Of a stretch of DNA of 57,297 nt, positions 52,047 to 57,297 are shown piece after piece (positions within the stretch are counted from its first letter, which is position 1; each line of letters opens with the position of its first letter). Both the position numbers and the translations under genes were made by a program. The stretch is from Clostridium sp. MCC353. Its GTDB lineage: Bacteria > Bacillota > Clostridia > Lachnospirales > Lachnospiraceae. Location: assembly GCF_018785315.1 (NCBI RefSeq), contig NZ_WQPN01000093.1, forward strand, positions 1-57,297, given 5' to 3'. The notes below the pieces were generated by a model. The model was not told the origin of the DNA and did not search any database. It saw only the letters and a list, made by a program, of their open reading frames with translations.

Positions 52047-52119
52047 TACGCAGAATTTACAAACCAATCGGTTTCGTTAAGGCGTTCAGGGGGCAGGAAT
52101 CATTTTTTAACAGACATCA

Positions 52120-53028
52120 TTAGGGCGTATTACAGAATATCTTTGCCAGGCGGATGAATTCGCGGGCGGCTTCACTCAGATATCCGTCCTTTCTGTAGCT
52201 GACGGTCATCTCCCATTCCAGTTTTTTCGGCAGGGAGAAACAGGCCATGCCTTCCCTGTCCTTTTTTACATAATAATAAGGAAGAAGGCCGCAGCATAAG
52301 TTGGATTTTATCATGGTCACAATGGCCAGGTTATTGGAGGTTTCAAACAGCACATTGGGCACAAACCCGGCCTCCTGAAACGCGGATTCCACCAGAGGCC
52401 GGATGGTGGACCCTTTGTACATGAGCACAAAAGGTTCGTATTTCAATTCGGACAGGCTGAGCGTGTGAAAGGGCTGTCCCTCGGGGGCTGCCAATGTGCC
52501 TAAGGGATGGCCTTTGGGTATGGCCAGGATGATCTCTTCCTGCATCAGAGTGATGAAATTGCTGCCGTTTTTCTGTTTTTCACAGAGCGTTTGAAATCCG
52601 ATATCCAGATCACCCCGTGAAATCAGTTCCTGCTGCTGTTTGACGCTGAGTTCCATTGGCTCCACTATGACTGTGGGATAGAGGCGGTGGAAATCAGGGT
52701 AGACCGCGGAAAACATGGCGATTCCACGGCCGGAAGTAAAGCCTACGGAAAGCTTTCCCTTTTGGGATTCAGCCATGTCATTTAAAATGCTGTAGGTTTT
52801 CCGTTTGATTCGCAGAATCTCCCTGGCATTTTCCAGATAGACCAGCCCGGCTTCCGTAGGATGCCAGTCTGTCCGGGAACGGTAAAACAATTGAAGGCCC
52901 AGTTCCTTCTCCAGTTTAAGAAGCTGCTGGTTCAGGGCGGACTGGGTGATAAACAGCTTTTCGGCCGCCCTTGTGATGTTGTTTTCATCGGCAATTTTTA
53001 CAATATATTCGATTTGTTTCAGATCCAT
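52120..53028 (-). CDS. LysR family transcriptional regulator (garD-linked)
   Basis: A 302-residue LTTR (winged helix NITRAAEKLFITQSALNQQL; effector domain from about 90). It is divergent from the LarA-like/garD operon, its probable target. The leader directly before its ATG, CGCTCCGGCATGGAGGAA, copies the leader of the ABC/lyase operon at 8489. Confidence 0.92.
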   Translation of the reverse strand: MDLKQIEYIVKIADENNITRAAEKLFITQSALNQQLLKLEKELGLQLFYRSRTDWHPTEAGLVYLENAREILRIKRKTYSILNDMAESQKGKLSVGFTSGRGIAMFSAVYPDFHRLYPTVIVEPMELSVKQQQELISRGDLDIGFQTLCEKQKNGSNFITLMQEEIILAIPKGHPLGTLAAPEGQPFHTLSLSELKYEPFVLMYKGSTIRPLVESAFQEAGFVPNVLFETSNNLAIVTMIKSNLCCGLLPYYYVKKDREGMACFSLPKKLEWEMTVSYRKDGYLSEAAREFIRLAKIFCNTP

Positions 53029-53062
53029 AAAGTTCCTCCATGCCGGAGCGTTTTTGGCGCAA
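53029..53062 (-). repeat. shared leader/ribosome-binding-site module
   Basis: On the minus strand TGCGC, AAAAACGCTCCGGCA and GGAGGAA appear in the same order and spacing as at 8456-8483, both times ending at the start codon of a gene. Confidence 0.75.
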
Positions 53063-53146
53063 ATACTGTGCTCCTCTTATTTTTCGGCTGTTCACATTCA
53101 TAAGTCAGTTATATAATAAAATTGAATTGGAATCAATAGAGAACTC

Positions 53147-53189
53147 TTAATTTCACTTATTAAAAACTAAAAAATATTAATTTTACTTA
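53147..53189 (+). promoter_or_regulatory. paired 13-bp motif before the LarA-like/garD operon
   Basis: TTAATTTCACTTA (53147-53159) and TTAATTTTACTTA (53177-53189) are 30 bp apart, about three helical turns. The second overlaps the -35 box and is identical to the motif at 39744-39756. It is a candidate LTTR binding pair. Confidence 0.65.
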
Positions 53190-53210
53190 ATAAATTCTAT
53201 GCGCTATAAT
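53182..53210 (+). promoter_or_regulatory. promoter of the LarA-like/garD operon
   Basis: TTTACT followed after 17 bp by TATAAT, the same pair of hexamers and spacing as the promoter at 39749-39777. Confidence 0.7.
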
Positions 53211-53247
53211 GAGGATAAAGGATAATTTTACAGGAGGAGGGTCAGTT

Positions 53248-54555
53248 ATGCGGATTGTAAAAGGGGGAAATGTTTCCCGTCTGCTTCAGGATGTGGAGAT
53301 TCCAAAGATGTTCCATGCAACGCAGACATTTAACAAAGACAGAATCGATCCGTCTGAAATCCCGGCAGTTGTATACGGCCAGCTTTCCAGACCGGAGATT
53401 GGGGCCGCCATTAAGCCGGGGATGAGCATTGCCATCACCGCGGGAAGCCGGGGGGTTGCCAATGTGGACATTATCACCAAAGCGATTGTGGATTTCTGTA
53501 AGGAGAAGGGGGCCAGCCCATTTATTGTGCCCGCCATGGGAAGCCATGGAGGCGCGGATGCACGGGGACAGAAAGAATTGCTGGAGGGTTATAACATCAC
53601 GGAAGAGAGCATGGGATGTCCGGTGAAATCGTCCATGGAAACCGTGATGTTAGGATATTCTGAGTATGGGAAACCGGTATATCAGGATAAGAATGCCCAT
53701 GAAGCCGACGGAATCATCATTTCCTGCCGGATAAAACCTCATAATGCATTCAGGGGGCCTTATGAAAGCGGCGTCTGCAAGATGATGGTTGTGGGCCTGG
53801 GAAAACAGAAGGGCGCTGAAAGCGTACATAGCGACGGCCTCGGCAATATGGCACGGAATCTGCCTGCCAACGCAAAAGTGGTTGCGGAGAAATCCAATAT
53901 CCTGTTTGCCATTCCATGTGTTGAAAATGCCTATGACGAAACGGCGCTCATCGAAGCCATACCTAAGGACAAGATTTTTGAACGGGAGCCAGAGCTTTTA
54001 AAGACGGCATTTTCCAATATGCCCAGCATTCTGGTGGATGAAGCGGATGTTTTGGTGGTAAATGAAATGGGGAAAAATTACAGCGGAACCGGAGTTGACC
54101 CCAACATCTCTGGAACCTGGTCAACGGAGTTCGGTAAAGGCGGGCTGAAGGTAAAACGTACCTGTTTCCTGGATTTGACGGACTGCTCCCATGGAAATGC
54201 CAACGGCATGGGGCTGGCGGATATTATTACCGCCAGAATGTATGATAAGCTGGATTCGGAAGTGATTTATCCCAACTGCTTTACAAGCACAGTGCTCCGT
54301 TCCGGCATGATGCCCCCGGTGGTCGCCACGGACAAAGAGGCCATCCAGGCATGCATCCGCACCGCCAACGGTGTGGAAGACAGGAAAAAATGCAGGGTTG
54401 TGAGGATTAAGAACACCCTTCATGTGGGAAATATCATGCTGTCGGAAGCTTATTATGAGGATGTGAAAAACGGCAGATACCCGGGCGTAACTGCTGATTC
54501 AGAACCGGCGGACCTGGAATTCGATGAGGATGAAAACCTGATCACACCAATGTAA
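53248..54555 (+). CDS. LarA-like (lactate racemase/DUF2088) protein, copy 2
   Basis: A 435-residue paralogue of the protein at 34338. The cofactor-linked residues are again present: His100 (MGSHGG), His165 (KPHNAFRG), Lys178 (SGVCKM) and His194 (SVHSDG), with spacing 65, 13, 16, identical to copy 1. Arg68 lies in GSRG. The start follows AGGAGGAGG; an in-frame ATG 13 codons upstream overlaps the promoter. Directly upstream of garD, it may epimerise an aldarate at a carbon next to a carboxylate so that it can enter the GarD/GudD route. Substrate and cofactor need are inferred. Confidence 0.8.
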   Translation: MRIVKGGNVSRLLQDVEIPKMFHATQTFNKDRIDPSEIPAVVYGQLSRPEIGAAIKPGMSIAITAGSRGVANVDIITKAIVDFCKEKGASPFIVPAMGSHGGADARGQKELLEGYNITEESMGCPVKSSMETVMLGYSEYGKPVYQDKNAHEADGIIISCRIKPHNAFRGPYESGVCKMMVVGLGKQKGAESVHSDGLGNMARNLPANAKVVAEKSNILFAIPCVENAYDETALIEAIPKDKIFEREPELLKTAFSNMPSILVDEADVLVVNEMGKNYSGTGVDPNISGTWSTEFGKGGLKVKRTCFLDLTDCSHGNANGMGLADIITARMYDKLDSEVIYPNCFTSTVLRSGMMPPVVATDKEAIQACIRTANGVEDRKKCRVVRIKNTLHVGNIMLSEAYYEDVKNGRYPGVTADSEPADLEFDEDENLITPM

Positions 54556-54598
54556 AATACAACTGTTACATACAACTGTTTAAAGAGGAGGTAATGAT

Positions 54599-56116
54599 TT
54601 GAGCGCACCACTGTATATTAAAATCAAAGAAGAAGATAATGTGGCTATCGCAGTCAATGAAATCAAAGCCGGCACCGAGGTGATGCCGGGAATTACAGCT
54701 ACCCAGGACATTCCCCAGGCGCATAAAATTGCGCTTTGCGACATTCCTAAAGATGGGAAAATCATCCGCTATGGCGTCATTTTGGGCTATGCCACTGACC
54801 CGATTAAAAAAGGTGACTGGATCAACGAAAAGATGCTGGTTCTGCCCACACCGCCGTCCGTAGACGAGATGGTATTCGGCACAAACCTTGTGACAGACCT
54901 CCCGACACCGCCGGTTACTGCTTGGGAAGGCTACCGCAATCCTGACGGCGGTTATGCGGGCACCCGCAATATATTGGGAATCAGCACCACCGTTCAGTGT
55001 GTGACGGGCGTGCTGAATGTGGCCGTCGCTAAGATGAAGGCAGAACTTCTCCCTAAATATCCCAATGTGGACGATATCGTGCCCATCAACCATGCATATG
55101 GCTGCGGCGTTGCCATCAATGCGCCGGAAGCCAAAGTTCCCATCCGTGCGTTAAGAAACCTGTCCAAACATCCCAACTTTGGCGGGCAGCTCATGGTTGT
55201 GGGCCTTGGATGTGAGAAGTTTACTGTGGAAATGCTGTGTGACGAAGCTGATATCACTCCGGAAAATGTCATCATCCTTCAGGAGAAAAAAGGCTTTGAC
55301 GCTATGATCGACGCTCTTATGGAGATGGCGGAAAAGAAGCTGGCCATTTTAAATGAAAGAAAGAGGGAAGTTCTTCCGCTGTCCGATCTGCTGATCGGCC
55401 TGCAGTGCGGAGGAAGCGACGCATTTTCCGGTGTAACGGCAAATCCATCGGCCGGTTATGCTGCTGATATGCTGGTAAAAGGCGGAGCCACCGTATTGTT
55501 TTCCGAGGTTACGGAAGTGCGTGACGGGGTTTACCTGATCGGAGAGCGCTGTGTGAATGAGGAAGTAGGGAAAAAACTGGCTGCTGAAATGAAATGGTAT
55601 GACCACTATCTGGAGGAAGGCCAGGTTGACCGCAGCGCCAACCCGACGCCGGGCAATAAAAAAGGCGGGCTTTCCAATATCGTGGAAAAAGCCATGGGTT
55701 CCATCGCAAAGTCCGGTACATCCCCGGTTGTAGAAGTGCTTTCCCCGGCAGAAAAACCGTCTAAGAAGGGCCTGATCTATGCAGCCACCCCTGCCAGCGA
55801 TATTGTCTGCGGCCCCTGCCAACTGGCGTCCGGAATCGGCCTTCAGGTATTCATGACAGGCCGCGGCACCCCTTATGGCCTTGCAATCGCTCCGGTAATA
55901 AAGGTTTGCTCCAGAAATGATATGAAAGAGCAGTGGCCGGATCTGATCGATGTGAATGCGGGCCCCATTGCCACTGGTGATGCCACGATTGAGGATATCG
56001 GAACGCTGCTGTTTAACGAGATCGTGGATGTGGCCAGCGGTAGAAAGCAGAGTTTTGCAGAGAAATATAAACTTCATAATGACTTGTGCATCTTTAACCC
56101 GGCGCCGATTACCTGA
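54599..56116 (+). CDS. garD: galactarate dehydratase
   Basis: A 505-residue enzyme that matches GarD (523 residues in Escherichia coli) along its length: [29 protein letters not shown]-like [57 protein letters not shown] and [16 protein letters not shown]. GarD is an iron-dependent dehydratase that turns galactarate into 5-keto-4-deoxyglucarate. The N-terminal SAF domain has no HxHN motif, unlike the paralogue at 35673. It starts with TTG after GAGGAGG; the nearby ATG at 54594 is out of frame. It ends in a clear terminator. Confidence 0.9.
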   Translation: MSAPLYIKIKEEDNVAIAVNEIKAGTEVMPGITATQDIPQAHKIALCDIPKDGKIIRYGVILGYATDPIKKGDWINEKMLVLPTPPSVDEMVFGTNLVTDLPTPPVTAWEGYRNPDGGYAGTRNILGISTTVQCVTGVLNVAVAKMKAELLPKYPNVDDIVPINHAYGCGVAINAPEAKVPIRALRNLSKHPNFGGQLMVVGLGCEKFTVEMLCDEADITPENVIILQEKKGFDAMIDALMEMAEKKLAILNERKREVLPLSDLLIGLQCGGSDAFSGVTANPSAGYAADMLVKGGATVLFSEVTEVRDGVYLIGERCVNEEVGKKLAAEMKWYDHYLEEGQVDRSANPTPGNKKGGLSNIVEKAMGSIAKSGTSPVVEVLSPAEKPSKKGLIYAATPASDIVCGPCQLASGIGLQVFMTGRGTPYGLAIAPVIKVCSRNDMKEQWPDLIDVNAGPIATGDATIEDIGTLLFNEIVDVASGRKQSFAEKYKLHNDLCIFNPAPIT

Positions 56117-56141
56117 TTCGGCCGGATGTAGATTTTAAGTG

Positions 56142-56200
56142 CACCTGGGCGGTGCTTCCTGAGAGATTGATGAAGGGGGATTGCCCGGGTGTGTTTTTTT
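56142..56200 (+). terminator. intrinsic terminator after garD
   Basis: CACCTGGGC pairs with GCCCGGGTG (one G-U) and is followed by TGTTTTTTT. The loop is long (about 32 nt). Confidence 0.7.
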
Positions 56201-56372
56201 ATGGAGAGTTTTGAGTGCGGGATTTTGAGTATGGCATGATCCGCTTTTGGGTGCTGAGGTGTGAGATTATCGGCTTTAGGGTACTGAGATATGAGCTTAT
56301 TTTTGTTAGATTCTCTGGTTTAATATTCTTCGTTTTATTATTCTCCGGATTATTTTTTTAGATCAGAAGTCT

Positions 56373-56460
56373 CAGATTAATTCTCAGATTTATTCTCAGA
56401 TTTCAATTCTCAGATTTAATCTATAAAATACAATTCTCAGATTTAATCTATAAAATCATT
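56373..56460. repeat. AT-rich direct repeats (TTCTCAGATTT)
   Basis: CTCAGATT recurs five times, the last two as ATTCTCAGATTTAATCTATA 31 bp apart. The tract ends at the -35 box of the next promoter. The 56220-56300 stretch has looser repeats (GAGTATGGCAT, GGGTGCTGAGGTGTGAG, GGGTACTGAGATATGAG). Confidence 0.7.
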
Positions 56461-56487
56461 GAGAAATAACATTTTTACTGGTATAAT
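56459..56487 (+). promoter_or_regulatory. promoter of the Rpn-like gene
   Basis: TTGAGA (56459-56464) and TATAAT (56482-56487) with a 17-bp spacer, leaving a leader of about 125 nt that contains TGTGGA-AGTCA-TCCACA and a GGCC-rich stem. Confidence 0.7.
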
Positions 56488-56617
56488 TATACGATAGTCA
56501 TAGATATTGCTGGGCTACAGCAGTAGTATTCTGATATTGTGGAAGTCATCCACATTCTACAGGCCGTTTCGGCCGCATTTTCCTATTAAAAAAACAAAGG
56601 CATTAGGAGGATACTGT

Positions 56618-57297
56618 ATGTTTAATAATAGTATAACAAAAGAAACCAGCAACCGTGAGGTGAAATCCAGCGCATTTACGGCATTATTCAGCGATCCGAA
56701 GAATGCGGCCGCCCTTTATCAGGCCCTGGAGCCGGGCGAGGAGGTGAAGCCGGAAGATATTGATTATACGACATTGAGCGGAGTGCTGTTCATGGCTAGG
56801 AAGAACGATATGGCGTTTACCGTGAAAAAAAGAGTATTGGTAATCAGTGAACACCAGTCCACAGTGAATGAAAACATGCCTTTACGGGATGTGATTTATT
56901 TTGGTAGAACGATTGAGAAACTGGTAGAACCGAAGGCGTTATATAAAACCCGCCTGATCTCCATCCCGGCACCGGAATTCTATGTATTTTATAATGGAAC
57001 GGCTCCGTTTGCTGCGGAAAAGGAACTGAGATTATCGGGTGCCTACCTTGTAAAAGACGGGGAACCTATGTTAGAATTAAAGGTGAAAGTAATCAATATA
57101 AACCTGTCGGCAGACCATCCGATATTAAAGCAATGCCGTCCAATTTATGAGTATTCCAGCTTTATCCAAAAGATCCGTGATTGTATGAAAATCGGGAAGA
57201 CCAGGGATGAAGCAATTATTCAGGCGATATCGGACTGTGAAAACGAGGGGCTTCTTGTGGAGTTTTTAAGGGAACATGGAACGGAGGCGTCGAATAT
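56618..57297 (+). CDS. Rpn family PD-(D/E)XK nuclease/transposase-like protein (3' end cut)
   Basis: The first 226 codons of a gene that runs off the right edge. It has the core of Rpn/transposase_31 proteins: Asp64 in RKNDMAF, then the hydrophobic strand and VLVISEHQST with Glu78 and Gln80 of the PD-(D/E)XK signature, followed by NENMPLRDVIYFG. Rpn proteins are DNA endonucleases that promote RecA-independent recombination, and Lachnospiraceae carry many copies. The ATG follows AGGAGG. The gene marks a possible island boundary after garD. Confidence 0.85.
   Translation, partial: MFNNSITKETSNREVKSSAFTALFSDPKNAAALYQALEPGEEVKPEDIDYTTLSGVLFMARKNDMAFTVKKRVLVISEHQSTVNENMPLRDVIYFGRTIEKLVEPKALYKTRLISIPAPEFYVFYNGTAPFAAEKELRLSGAYLVKDGEPMLELKVKVININLSADHPILKQCRPIYEYSSFIQKIRDCMKIGKTRDEAIIQAISDCENEGLLVEFLREHGTEASN

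Noticed and set aside
51939-52157. 72-codon plus-strand frame
   Set aside because: Made largely of the REP-like repeat and the 3' end of the LysR gene; no ribosome binding site.
55349-56077. 242-codon minus-strand frame
   Set aside because: Antisense to conserved garD sequence.
1-57297. tRNA, rRNA or complete insertion sequence
   Set aside because: No cloverleaf-like gene, rRNA segment or transposase with terminal repeats was recognised by eye; only the Rpn-like partial gene at the right edge hints at mobility.

Overview
The window reads as a carbohydrate-acid catabolism island from a low-to-mid GC Firmicute, most likely a gut Lachnospiraceae (Enterocloster/Hungatella/Lachnoclostridium-like). 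This is inferred from strong AGGAGG ribosome binding sites, YesM/YesN two-component pairs, lipobox-type binding proteins, TAXI-TRAP and TTT transporters, and short dispersed hairpin repeats. No rRNA, tRNA, CRISPR array or complete insertion sequence was seen. The right edge cuts an Rpn-type PD-(D/E)XK gene.

Layout. 1-1.7 kb: a CPBP membrane protease and a small deaminase resembling blasticidin-S deaminase. 1.8-5.4 kb: an amidohydrolase and a PrpR-like activator whose sigma-54 contact loop is missing. 5.5-14.2 kb: YesM/YesN two-component system, two sugar ABC permeases, a YetA/PL26-like rhamnogalacturonan lyase and a sugar-binding lipoprotein; no ATPase is encoded. 14.5-15.4 kb: an UlaG-like metallo-hydrolase. 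15.8-19.3 kb: garR, a DapA-family lyase and garK, with a 100-bp tandem structured repeat in the leader of the DapA-like gene. 19.3-20.1 kb: an unknown membrane-anchored secreted protein. 20.6-25.4 kb: a GntR regulator, TAXI-TRAP transporter and 2-hydroxyacid dehydrogenase. 25.7-29.8 kb: two AEC permeases and two LysR regulators. 30.0-37.2 kb: cupin, RraA-like protein, TctC-TctB-TctA transporter, a LarA-like protein and an altronate-dehydratase-family protein. 37.3-43.0 kb: LysR, gudD and a TctB-TctA-TctC transporter. 43.2-50.4 kb: uxuA, an RpiR regulator, murQ and an iron/polyamine-type ABC importer. 50.4-51.8 kb: a MATE exporter with an attenuator-like leader. 52.1-56.1 kb: LysR, a second LarA-like protein and garD.

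How the genes fit together. GudD and GarD dehydrate D-glucarate and galactarate to 5-keto-4-deoxyglucarate. The DapA-family enzyme, placed between garR and garK, is the likely aldolase in place of GarL, giving pyruvate and tartronate semialdehyde. GarR then makes glycerate and GarK phosphorylates it. The gudD operon carries its own TTT importer.

The most unusual feature is a two-gene module, LarA-like protein plus UxaA/GarD-family dehydratase, present twice. Both LarA-like proteins keep the His/His/Lys/His spacing expected for the nickel-pincer cofactor enzyme lactate racemase. This suggests 2-hydroxy-acid (possibly aldarate) epimerases feeding the dehydratases. Other notable signals are the covarying tandem RNA repeat before the DapA-like gene, a shared GntR operator, a 20-bp motif shared by the uxuA and rpiR promoters, and a leader-plus-ribosome-binding-site module shared by two distant genes.
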